The notes below the pieces were generated by a model. That model was not told the DNA's origin. It ran no database searches and saw only the letters and a list, made by a program, of their open reading frames with translations. Below, piece after piece: positions 44,442 through 58,777 of a stretch of DNA of 64,000 nt. Numbering within the stretch: position 1 is the stretch's first letter; every line of letters starts with the position of its first letter. Origin of the DNA: Terebella lapidaria (lineage: Eukaryota; Annelida; Polychaeta; Terebellida; Terebellidae); assembly GCA_949152475.1 (NCBI GenBank), contig OX424562.1, forward strand, positions 19,282,209 through 19,346,208, in the 5' to 3' direction. The position numbers and the translations under genes are program-made.

Positions 44442-47400
44442 ATGTCAGATGATTTGCCGTTATCTGTCAAGGTATGATACAGACTCTACGTACTTTCATG
44501 TGACAAACTGCAGCCTCCGCGTCGTTTGGGCTGGACCCACTGTTACACTAGGGGGCCCAGTTAGGGAAAGGGGCAAATTTGACAACTCTTGGGGAGTTGT
44601 CAAATTTGACAAAAGTAGCCAAATTTGACAACTGTGGGGTTGGTAAATTTGGGTACTCAAATAAACTTATCTTTTTTTCTCGAGTAATCGGTGTTTGGTG
44701 CATTACTTTTCCCCTTTCAACTAAAGTACTGGTACTAATAATGACAGTAACATCCCAGGTTTTTGGTGCAGCGTTGGACGCGCCTGTAGCTCAGAAATTT
44801 ATTTGCTACTTCAAATGAGATTATCTTGCAGACAATATACACTTGCAGAAGACTTCATTTTATCAACTTCATTAGATGTCCATTGATAATTTAGTTATAA
44901 CATTTTTTTTTGGATATTGGTCCAATACCACGTACCCAAATTTACCAACCCCTGGTCCCCAAATTTGGGTACTGTTGGTAAATTTGACAACAGTCCCCAA
45001 ATTAGCTCCTTTCCCCAACTGAGTGGGCCTACAAAACGAGTAATAGTATATCAACAGTGATCAGTTCAATACACACAGACACTTACTAAACAGCTAAAAT
45101 CAAGTTAATGTGTCAGTGACAGTGAACATGCTTTCTTTGGCCATAGTTTTGTTTTGGATCATCAGATCAACTTGAAAGTTTGTGTGTCTCAATTGTTTGT
45201 CAGACTCAATATAGCCTAATTCTTTGTGAAAATTATCAGGGCGTGTATTGAGCTATTCGAATGTCATGACTCAAATGAATTGTTCACCAAATTTCAGAAA
45301 TCTATCTTAAAAAATAAAAAATTGTGAGAAGTGTATTCGTGAACGTACATGATGTATATCGATGTAAATTAGACTGTGGTACGTACTACCCGTACTCGTG
45401 ATCGTCAATTTATTAGTTGCATTGTTAGTATTTGTTACTCAAGCTTACTTTTAGATGGTTATATCAATCAGTCTATTTTATAGGTATTTCAGGATATTCT
45501 AGATCATATTACAATTTATCATAAATTTATATTATCTTGTGTATTTACATTGATTATTATAATCAAATAAAATATATTTACAATATATGTATAGTTCAGA
45601 TGTATAGTTTATGTTGTTTCATGTTCACTTTCAGTGGAAGTCGGTGGTGGATTTCCTAAACTGTCCAGTATGTATGTGTCAGATGACCTCCACATACATG
45701 ACGCCATGTGGTCATCGGTATTGTGAGAAGTGTATTCGTGAGTGTATCGATCGCCACCGAAAATGTCCATGCTGCAACAAACCAATCAAACAGGAGCAAC
45801 TGATCAAAGACCACCAGTTCGATGACCTTGTTTGTAAGTTTTTAATTGTTGTAAGGGGGAAAAAACTGTTTTCTATTTCCTGAATTAACAAGTTTTGCTG
45901 TTCACCACATGCATTTTTGTAAATCTACCCTTTGCAGCAATATGCTTCAACGAGAGGGAAATGTCTGAGAAAGAATATTTTGATAATCTTGTCAACTCAG
46001 GTAAGTAAAAAATCACATGTAGAATATAATATTTCAAGAGTATCGCTGATTTTGATCGTATATGTTCACATGTTGTGTCATGTTTGTAAATGGTATAATC
46101 ATACTACATTATATGATTGACATGTTTTAGTGATATTTTTGCCTTCCTTCAAATAAATGTTCATTAATGTTATATTTTGATATACATGTATTTCTAGCGA
46201 GTAATCAAGCAGAGAACGGTCAACAGAATCCTCTACATAAAGTATTATCTCCAGTCGAAACAGTACTCAAACGTAGGTAATGTTTTGAATAATGTAAGAA
46301 TCCTTTATGGTACGGATCTAATTAATACTTGGTTGGTAATTAAGGCATTTCGGCAGAAATGCAAGGCATTTCGGCAGAAATGCCTTTATGGTTTTAGCAG
46401 AATTTTTTTTTTTTTTTTTTTTTTTCCTTCTTCCGCCACTTTTGGTTTCCGGACGATAACTTTAGATTGCATTGACGGATCCTTGTCAAATTTTCACCGC
46501 AAGTCAGAAATGATATGAGGAAGAACCCTATTCTTTTTGAGCCGGATCGGAGGTCCGTGAGGTCCGTGAGGATGAAATCAAGGCTAATTTTAAGACTTGG
46601 TTTCCGGACGATAACTGGAAAAATATTTATGCAATAGTTGCAGAACTCTGCATGGAGGTTCATATGCCACCAGGGAAGAACCCTATTGATTTTGGGATCG
46701 ATCCGTCAAACGACCTTTGACCTAGAGGTCAAAATAATTTTTTGCTGATTCATCCTTGAGGCTTCCTGCATATCTCGGAAACCGTGCGTCGTAGAGCGAA
46801 ACGGACGTTATTTTCGGACTCGTCGCCCTAGACAAACATCTCTAGGGTGTACTTTTTTTTTTGATCCGGCTCCGAGGTCCGTGAGGTCCGTGAGGATGAA
46901 ATCGAGGAACTTGGTTTCCGGACGATAACTCAAAAAATATTCAGGCAATAGTTGCAGAATTTTGCACGGAGGTTTATATATCACCAGGGAAGAACCCTAT
47001 TGATTTTGGGATCGATACCTCAAACGACCTTTGACCTAGAGGTCGAAATAATTTTTTGCTGAGTCATCCTTGATTCATCCTGCATATCTCGGAAACGGTG
47101 CGTCGTAGAGCGAAACGGACGTTATTTTCGGACTCGTCGCCCTAGACAAACATGTCTAAGGGGTATTATGGATGAACTTTGACCTTGACCCGAAATTTTT
47201 TTGCCGAGTCGGCATTTTTCGTTTTCGTCGATATCTCGGAAACGGTGCGTCGTAGAGCGAAACGGACGTTATTTTCGGACTCGTCGCACTAGACAAACAT
47301 GTCTAAGGGGTATTATGGATGAACTTTGACCTTGACCCAAAATTTTTTTGCCGAGTCGGCATTTTTCGTTTTCGTCGATATCTCGGAAACGGTGCGTCGT

Positions 47401-50400
47401 AGAGCGAAACGGACGTTATTTTCGGACTCGTCGCACTAGACAAACATGTCTACGGGGAATTATTGATGAACTTTGACCTTGACCCGAAATTTTTTTGCCG
47501 AGTCGGCATTTTTCGTTTTCATCGATATCTCGGAAACGGTGCGTCGTAGAGCGAAACGGACGTTATTTTCGGACTCGTCGCACTAGACAAACATGTCTAA
47601 GGGGTATTATGGATGAACTTTGACCTTGACCCGAAATTTTTTTGCCGAGTCGGCATTTTTCGTTTTCGTCGATATCTCGGAAACGGTGCGTCGTAGAGCG
47701 AAACGGACGTTATTTTCGGACTCGTCGCACTAGACAAGCATGTCTAAGGGGTATTATGGATGAACTTTGACCTTGACTCGAAATTTTTTTGCCGAGTCGG
47801 CATTTTTCGTTTTCGTCGATATCTCGGAAACGGTGCGTCGTAGAGCGAAACGGACGTTATTTTCGGACTCGTCGCACTAGACAAACATGTCTAAGGGGAA
47901 TTAAGTCTGGTTTTTTTTTTTTTTTTTTTTTTTCTTCTTTTTTTTTTACTTTCCGCCGTTTTGGTTTCCGATCAATAACTCGGGAACGCCTGAATGGATC
48001 TTGTCCAAATTTACACCACTGGTCAGAAATATTACATGGAAGACCCCTATTGTTTTGGAGGCGGCTCCGGGGTCCGTGAGGTCCGTGAGGATGAAATCAA
48101 GGTTTATTTTGAGACTTGGTTTCCGATCGATAACTCAAAAAGTATTCATGCAATGGCAAATATTCTATGCATGGGAGTTCATATACCACCAGGGAAGAAC
48201 CCTATTGATTTTGGGATCAATCCGTCGAACGACCTCTGACCTAGAGCTCGGAAGAATTTTTGCTGATTCATCCTTGAGGCTTTCATGCATATCTCGGAAA
48301 CGGTGCGTCGTAGAGCAAAACGGAGCTCAATTTCGGCCTACTGGCACTAGACAAACTAGTCTAGGGGGTATCTTGGGTCGAAACGACCCCTGGTGTCGAA
48401 TTTTTTTTTGCCGAGTCGGCACTTCCTGTTCGGCCGTATCTCGGAAACGGTGCGTCGTAAAGCGAAACGGAGCTCAATTTCGGCCTCCTGGCACTAGACA
48501 ACTAGTCTAGGGGGTATTTTGGGTCGAGACGACCCCTGGTGTCGAATTTATTTTTTCGCCGACTCGGCACTTCCTGTTCGACCGTATCTTGGAAACGGTG
48601 CGTCGTAGAGCGAAACGGAGCTCAATTTCGGCCTCCTGGCACTAGACAACTAGTCTAGGGGGTATTTTGGGTCGAGACGACCCCCGGTGTCGAATTTATT
48701 TTTTCGCCGACTCGGCACTTCCTGTTCGACCGTATCTCGGAAACGGTGCCTCGTAGAGCGAAACGGAGCTCAATTCCGGACTTCTGGCACTAGACAAACT
48801 AGTCTAGTGGGTATTATGGGTCGAGACGACCCCTGGTGTCGAATTTATTTTCGCCGACTCGGCACTTCCTGTTCGACCGTATCTCGGAGACGGTGCGTCG
48901 TAGAGCGAAACGGAGCTCAATTCCGGCCTTCTGGCACTAGACAAACTAGTCTAGTGGGTATTTTGGGTCGAGACGACACCTGGTGTCAATTTTTTTTTCG
49001 CCGATTCGGAACTTCCTGTTTGGCCGTATCTCGGAAACGGTGCGTCGTAGAGCGAAACGGAGCTCAATTCCGGCCTTCTGGTACTAGACAAACAAGTCTA
49101 GGGGGTATTTTGGGTCGAGACGACCCCTGGTGTCGAATTTATTTTCGCCGACTCGGCACTTCCTGTTGGGCCGTATCTCGGAAAGGGTGCGTCGTAGAGC
49201 GAAACGGAGCTCAATTCCGGCCTTCTGGCACTAGACAAACTAGTCTAGTGGGTATTTTGGGTCGAGACGACCCCTGGTGTCGAATTTATTTTCGCCGACT
49301 CGGCACTTCCTGTTCGACCGTATCTCGGAAACGGTGCGTCGTAGAGCGAAACGGAGCTCAATTCCGGCCTTCTGGCACTAGACAAACTAGTCTAGTGGGT
49401 ATTTTGGGTCGAGACGACCCCTGGTGTCGAATTTATTTTCGCCGACTCGTCACTTCCTGTTCGACCGTATCTCGGAAACGGTGCGTCCTAGAGCGAAACG
49501 GAACTCAATTACGGCCTCCTGGCACTAGACAACTAGTCTAGGGGGTATTTCGGGTCGAGACGACCCCTGGTGTCGAATTTATTTTCGCCGACTCGGCACT
49601 TCCTGTTCGACCGTATCTCGGAAACGGTGCGTCGTAGAGCGAAACGGAGCTCAATTCCGGACTTCTGGCACTAGACAAACTAGTCTAGTGGGTATTATGG
49701 GTCGAGACGACCCCTGGTGTCGAATTTATTTTCGCCGACTTGGCACTTCCTGTTCGACCGTATCTCGGAAACGGTGCGTCGTAGAGCGAAACGGAGCTCA
49801 ATTCCGGACTTCTGGCACTAGACAAACTAGTCTAGTGGGTATTATGGGTCAAGACGACACCTGGTGTCGAATTTATTTTCGCCGACTCGGCACTTCCTGT
49901 TCGACCGTATCTCGGAGACGGTGCGTCGTAGAGCGAAACGGAGCTCAATTCCGGCCTTCTGGCACTAGACAAACTAGTCTAGTGGGTATTTTGGGCCGAG
50001 ACGACACCTGGTGTCAATTTTTTTTTCGCCGACTCGGAACTTCCTGTTTGGCAGTATCTCGGAAACGGTGCGTCGTAGAGCGAAACGGAGCTCAATTCCG
50101 GCCTTCTGGCACTAGACAAACAAGTCTAAGGGGTATTTTGGGTCGAGACGACCCCTGGTTTCGAATTTATTTCCGCCGACTCACCACTTCCTGTTGGGCT
50201 GTATCTCGGAAACGGTGCGTCGTAGAGCGAAACGGAGCTCAATTCCGGCCTTCTGGCACTAGACAAACTAGTCTAGTGGGTATTTTGGGTCGAGACGACA
50301 CCTGGTGTCAATTTTTTTTCGCCGACTCATAACTTCCTGTTCGGCCGTATCTCGGAAACGGTGCGTCGTAGAGCGAAACGGAGCTCAATTTCGGGCTGCT

Positions 50401-53400
50401 GGCACTAGACAAACTAGTCTAGAGGGTATCTTGGGTCAAGACGACTTCTGGTGTCGAATTTTTTTTCACCGACTCAGCACTTCCTGTTTGCCGTATCTCG
50501 GAAACGGTGCGTCGTAGAGCGAAACGCAAAGATGCCTTAGGGTGGGGTATGTCACTTAAACTTTGACCACGGACAGTTTCAGAGTCATCATGGTTCTAGA
50601 CACGGTCTCTTAGGTATATGTTAGCTAGGAATAGAACTCACACGAAATGCCCCAAGGCATCTTCAGGCCTTGACGTCTAGTTATTGATGAACTTTGACCT
50701 TGACCCGAAATTTTTTTGCCGAGTCGGCATTTTTCGTTTTCGTCGATATCTCGGAAACGGTGCGTCGTAGAGCGAAACGGATGTTATTTTCGGACTCGTC
50801 GCACTAGACAAACATGTCTAAGGGGAATTATTGATGAACTTTGACCTTGACCCGAAATTTTTTTGCCGAGTCGGCAGTTTTTGTTTTCGTCGATATCTCG
50901 GAAACGGTGCATCGTAGAGCGAAACGGATGGTATTTTCGGACTCGTCGCCCTAGACAAACATGTCTAGCGGGTATTATGGATGAACTTTGACCTTGACCC
51001 GAAATTTGTCGACATTTTTCATTTTCGTCGATATCTAGTATTATAAATTATTCATCACACCGAAATGCCTCCAAGGCATCTTTAGGCCTTGACGTCTAGT
51101 TTTTCCATCGGTCATCGCCATTTTACCAAAAATGCAGATAGTATGTCTAATATTGATGCATTTGCATTTTTCATTTCAATATTCTCACTGATTATCACTT
51201 TTATTCGGCAGAGCATCTCCGAAACAGCTTGTCAGCACATGAACGATATTATCAGGTTAGTCTGCCTTCACTATGAAAAGCATAGTTTTCGTCCAAAAAA
51301 CATAACAATTATGTGCCATGTATTCAAATTTGTTAAAAGTCAGTCAAACAAAACATGTAAAATAGAACTTTTTTCTTCCAATCTTCACTGTTTACAGGAA
51401 CTGAAGGTTGAAGTGGACAAAAAGAAAAAGCAGTTACAGATTGAGTACATTTCTCTCAAAGATGACTTGTATAACAAGAGCCTGAGTGCACATGGTGAGG
51501 GAATTAAATACCTCTCGCTCCATTATCAAACATTGATCAAATCTTAGATTTGTATTTATAATATGATGTATACTGGTACATGTATCAATAATTCTTACTT
51601 TTTGTATTCTTTTGATTGTTGATTGTTGAAAAAGGTTTTGTGGAGTGGAAATAATCAGATGTATATCTGAAAAATATGATGCCTGTGTAATTTAGTATTC
51701 ACGTATTATATGTGAATATTCACAGTTCTTAAATAATTTTGTCCACATTTAGATATATCATTGAGAATGGAACAACTGCAGGCTGAACTCAACGAACGCG
51801 AACAAAAACTTGAGGAGGATTTCGTCAAGTGCGGTCACATGGTGGCCGAAGCTTTTGACAAGTATGCTGCGAGTTTGCACTGTTGGGACACATTTATACT
51901 ATGCTTTCCAAATCTTTATGTGGTGGAAAATCACAGAATAATTTCAGAAAAACTTTTGGCAGAATCAGTGTGAGTTTCAAGGAAAAATTCTGTTTCTTTA
52001 CACATGCAGATACCTGACGGAACACATTCCAAATCTCTCTATTTTGCCGGTGACAATCACTGTCAGTTTGCTGAACAAAGGCGTGCAGATTCCAGATATT
52101 CATGTCAATCCCCATGACAGGTAAACTTAATTTCCACAATTACCTACCGGGTACTTGTATAAAGTATTCTGATGGCTGAATGTTACAACTTCTGTTGCGA
52201 AAATATACACTACTAGTAGTACATTTTTGCAACAATGTAATTTTCCATATTTCATGGGTTGGCTTATATCCGCGAACATGCTAAAATCATTTAGTGAAAT
52301 TTAGATATATCGGTAGCTAATACCAAGTAATTTGATGATTTTATGACATATTCCCAGCCTGGACGATATCAAGACCGTGATTCGCCGACACATGGAGGTC
52401 ACTGGTGACCGGGTCATTGAGTTCAAACCAGATGTCCAGTTCCTGTGCTTCGGGTGAGTGAAATATCGAGTCAAATTTTGAAATGTTTGTTGAATGAATC
52501 TACGTGTATATTTCATTTTATTTATCAGGTGATTTATAGTGTGTTCTGTATTGGAGAAAATAGTTTGTTCAATAAATGTTGTTGAAATTTTTTTTGCGTT
52601 CATAACTTATTCAACTGACTCTAATATATTGTCATGGTTTTACTGTATATTTCTAGCCCACTGGCCAAACGTAGTCTGTATGAGATGCACAGAATGGCCC
52701 ACGATGTGATAGAACTGGGAGCTACACATCATGATATCGCAGTCCTTCCAGCCCACTGCCGGCCAATATTACAGTTCCAGATGGTACGTCATCAATGAAA
52801 GTCCTAGCACAATCAAAGAAGAAAATTGATGAGAAAAAAAATAACAGAATAATATATTTTTGCAGAAACCCGGCAGTGATATTGCGGTGTTCGGGCAAGT
52901 CACATGCAGCAGTGACCTACCAAAAACTTGCTTCGCGACGACTTTTGAAGCCAACAAGGGACTGACCGTCGATTACTTTGCCTGTCGAGACTGCAAAATG
53001 AATTGTTAGTTTTTAGAGTGTTGCTCGCTGTAATACAAAATTTTGTCAGATTTACTGGTAGTTGTATTTGTTAAAAGGTTGAAGATTTTTAAAAATGCCA
53101 GAATATTAGCAATAAAATTTTTATATTTTTGCACATATTAGACACTGAATAAAATTAAAATTTTAATTGAATTGAATATAACGAATCTTGACACTTTTAA
53201 TGAATATTTTTCTCCAGGGGTGTGCCGTTCCTGTATGGATGTGTGTCATAAAGGTGCGTAGATGTATACAGGTACCATACATGGTGAAGCAAGTGTGAGA
53301 TGTTGTTATTATTAAAAGATAATTTTTTTTTATGTCTGGTTAACTTGTGGTAATGCTTGACACTCTTGCTTTTTTTCGCAGATCACCAAGTTGTTCCATA

Positions 53401-53773
53401 TATCATGAATCATCAACCCACATGGTAAGTTTAATACTGTACTCTAGTATATGCCGGAATTTGTATGTTGGTCAACTCGGTTGGATGTTTGTTTGCATTG
53501 GACTTGTTAAGGTCCAGGTCATAGGAATAGCAAAGTCAACTTAATTGATCACATCTTTTATTCTTTTTAATGTAGACTTCTGATTAGGTTACGACATTGT
53601 TTGTGTTTGTCTGAATTGAAGAAATCTACTGCAAAAAGTAGATTACTTGTGAATTTTATGATTGATGTGTACCTATTCGTTATATCTTGTGCATTCAAAG
53701 GCTTATATTTTCATTTTGCAGGGCCTGTTGCTACTGTCCCAAGAAAAAACGCTGCACGATTCAAGGCAACTGA
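44442..53773 (+). CDS. RING-finger protein with C-terminal Cys/His (UBR-like) module
   Basis: Fourteen coding exons join in phase: 44442-44471, 45635-45833, 45938-46000, 46198-46272, 51212-51255, 51398-51494, 51753-51861, 52010-52120, 52358-52453, 52657-52783, 52866-53004, 53218-53253, 53382-53424, 53722-53773. The product has 406 residues. A C3HC4 RING (C20, C23, C35, H37, C40, C43, C54, C57) implies E3 ubiquitin-ligase activity. Residues about 125-190 form a coiled coil (KVEVDKKKKQLQIEY, MEQLQAELNEREQKLEED). A middle domain of about 150 residues is not recognised. Residues 352-406 hold a second zinc-type module (CRDCKMNWVCRSC, CHKDH, CCYCPKKKRC) resembling a UBR box. I do not recognise a named orthologue. 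The 4.9-kb intron 46273-51211 is almost entirely nested mobile elements. Exon 4 could end at 46276 instead, but only 46272 keeps the frame. Confidence 0.85.
44553..45030. mobile_element. MITE-like element with CAAATTTGACAAC ends, in intron 1 of the RING gene
   Basis: Arms 44553-44656 and 44932-45030 are imperfect inverted copies starting GCCCAGTTAGGGAAAG / GCCCACTCAGTTGGGGAAAG. Each arm has several palindromic CAAATTTG words followed by ACAAC or GGGTAC. The interior is about 275 bases with no coding content. Confidence 0.75.
46341..51099 (+). mobile_element. Family 2 element (type A core) with a second family 2 element nested inside
   Basis: It starts TAAGGCATTTCGGC with the terminal palindrome duplicated in tandem (46342-46385), followed by a T run. 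A unique region repeats the GGTTTCCGGACGATAACT block, and type A units of about 147 bp follow (46790-47900). After the nested insertion, type A units resume (50682-51040). The end is the GCC/GGC hairpin plus GACGTCTAG at 51099. Type A units differ from type B by GGACGTTATTTTCGGACTCG and GAACTTTGACCTTGACC. It occupies nearly all of intron 4 of the RING gene. Confidence 0.8.
47902..50680 (+). mobile_element. Nested family 2 element (type B core)
   Basis: The body is homologous, in opposite orientation, to 31235-34684: the same T-rich tract, the same unique region (48000-48290) and type B units (48290-50520), ending GACGTCTAG at 50680. Its 5' palindrome is missing: it starts TAAG then TCTGG directly. 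It sits inside a type A array; the flanks ...GGGGAAT and TATTGATGAAC rejoin to the sequence seen uninterrupted at about 47454-47468. Units are often 147 bp (a multiple of three), which creates long passive open frames such as 48687-49541. Confidence 0.85.
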
Positions 53774-55270
53774 CTTTGCTGGTGTGAATGAAGTGCGTGT
53801 GTGTGTGAAAGAAGCAGATTTTACAACAAATATAGCATTACTATTATTCTGTTACCATTCATATAGAAGTACTGCTTTGAATATGTCTTGTCACTTTATT
53901 TGTAACTCTGCGCTTGCTTTTAAAGGCTTTCATGCTGTATGATATCACTGCATTGGGTGAAATGGACTAAGAATTTGCATCCATAACCATCTGAAATGAA
54001 CAAATATATCTGAAATTGTTGGTTGTTGCCTTCAGTTGTTACAAAATGTTATGCATTTTACTCCCCCGACACTGAAAATATTGATGCCTGCATACTTGTA
54101 GTTGTTTTATTATCAAAAGCTTGGAGCTTGTTATTTCTCGTTGTGTTTAGTTAAATTTTACTTTTTGCTCCATTTTGTTAAAGCCTGTGATATATAATGT
54201 TGATGTTTGGGTCTTCTGCAGGAAAAGCAGTATTCTTGAAATCACATTGACTTACTGTAAATCTGTATGTTTATTGTCCGCCAAAGAGCCAGATCGTTGC
54301 TCATTCGCAAATCATATTATAGAAGAATATAGCCTTCCAGTTTGGGAGTCATTCAATTCTTTCAACCCCTGATTAATGCACCATCTCAAGACATTATTAT
54401 TGGTACATGTCTGCAAAAGTTCCTATATAAAACAAAACTGTACAGTATTGTGGATATATTTCTAATGGGTATATCTATTTCTTATCTTCATATTATGATG
54501 ACTTGCAGAGAGCAAGCGAAAAAAAACAGAAATCTTATACAAGTTCTGTTCCTTATTTCGAAGTTCAAAGATGATCAGATCAGTGGAAAAATACAACTGG
54601 TGATAGAATTTTGTATTGGAATGTCAATTTATTAAAGGTGCATTGAAAAAATTGTGAAAATAAATTTCTTTACATTATCTTCTGCAGGGTGATATATTGA
54701 CATCAATTTGTTGCAATCCATGATTTCAATCCAACACACACTGGATCACTGGTGATATAAATTACGTACATATGTATAATGTTATACAACATGCAATTAA
54801 GCATACTGGTATATAATACTCTAGTAAATGCATCATACTGGTAATATTAACCATATGTTAACTGGAAACAAACTTCGTTCTCAATCATATATAAATTGTA
54901 CACCAATGCATATACATGAACATTACATAATTCATACTAACATTTGATACAAAAAAGGGTGTGTCAAAAATTACGGACATGCTAACAACACAAAGTACAA
55001 TTTCAGCACCAGTGTGTAAATTTTCTTCAACTCTCATAGCACTAGTGAACCAGCTACCTAGCCAAAAGTTTGATGTCAATGGTCCATTCAAGCGGGTGTG
55101 AATGCTTCATAAACTGTTACAGGACCAGTTTGGAGGTGAGCCACTCAACCCAGTTGAAGTTCACCCGGTCAATGGACCATTGATCTCTTCAATGCAAATC
55201 GCTTTGGCTGCCAGCTATCGTAAAATAAACTCCAGCGCTACTGTGAGTATTAATCATCTGTCCACTGCGA
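53774..55270. other. Convergent intergenic region between the RING gene and NUDT12
   Basis: AT-rich sequence holding the 3' UTRs of both genes. AATAAA words occur (for example near 54659). No other coding frame has recognisable content. Confidence 0.45.
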
Positions 55271-57517
<2,247 letters not shown>

Positions 57518-58777
57518 GATTCCGCTGAATTTAGAAATTATATTTCAACTTGGGCCCACTTGGGCGTACATGTAGGATAAATGGTTAATTTCTGTTGACG
57601 TAGATATATGCTTTAATGATTTAACCATGTATGCTATATGCCAGTTTAACAGGTTATAAAATAGCCACGTAATCCAACACAGCAGGTGCTCCATTTGTTG
57701 ATTTTATAACCAAAGTTTTGATTGTATTATATATTAGCAATGTCACTGTGAGGGCCCTATGGCAATTATTATATAAACTTGCGATGTGAGGATTCTTGCT
57801 GGTGAATCGCAGTGTAAATAGATACCAAAGGACCCAATATGTTTTATTAAACTTGTTTTATCCGATGACAAATTCCAGTATTATTATTTTCCACAGAAAA
57901 TCTACTCAAAGTACAAAGTGTCAAAAAGCAGACCACAGACGAGCGTCCTTGAAAAACATCATATTTAGCGGACTGCGGTTCTTGTACATGTAGTCATGTA
58001 CAGTTTACTACGGTACCCTTGAACCCTGTTTCAGCGTGCACACTGCATGATTCTGAAAATTCTCGTGGACGTGAATTCACTGGGGATACCAGGGTATTGT
58101 GTTTATATTTTGTCCACGCAATTCATCGGCTCAATATTAGAATTGATATGTTTCCCATGGGCATCAAATCTATAAATAAACTGAACTTATATATATCAAA
58201 TGCCGTCACTGGTCTTTGGGTATATCTTGAAAACTGGAGAGTTTGATCTTCTGTTTTCATGTCAAACACCAGCTAAAAATTTGATATCACAGGAATTAAT
58301 CAAATTTCCAATTCTATCATGATCCTGTAATAAAGAATTCGTACCCATTGCATTGAGTCTGAGAAAGGACTGTCACACAAATTAATTTTTTTTGCACGAC
58401 AACTATACTTACGATGTTCAAAGCAGATTTTCTTTCCATTCAATTTATTTCATCTCACATAATATATATTCGTTCTACAAGCATATGACCTATGCATGCA
58501 TATATCTTGATATATTTTAAAAAAATTTTGGTCGTCATGTTTAGTGGTATGCAGTTTATATGATGTTAAAGTTAAAATTAAAGTAAAGGGGGCAGGGGTT
58601 GTTGATACATGATACATAAGTTCTGCTTCAGACATTCCTTTCAACAGTTGACCGGCTGATGTCAGAATAAAAAGTTGTGTCAGACTGGAAAGGTGTGACC
58701 TTCCTCATTTGCCACTATACATTCAAATGTAATTAACCTATTGGCCACCACAAAGACCACACAACTACGGTAATTAT
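57518..58777. other. Shared upstream region of NUDT12 and KRTCAP2, left part
   Basis: Region between the two divergent genes, before the family 2 insertion. No coding content is recognised. The NUDT12 promoter should lie in the first few hundred bases. Confidence 0.45.

Noticed and set aside
48687-50332. Long repetitive open frames (284 and 214 codons) with NGAQFRPSGTRQTS-type repeats
   Set aside because: They exist because type B satellite units are often 147 bases, a multiple of three. The same sequence at 31390-34270, with 148-base units, gives only short frames. There are no codon-level signs of selection.
51089-51547. 152-codon open frame near RING-gene exons 5-6
   Set aside because: It runs through an intron. 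Splicing 51212-51255 to 51398-51494 gives a different frame for exon 5, which alone joins in phase on both sides.
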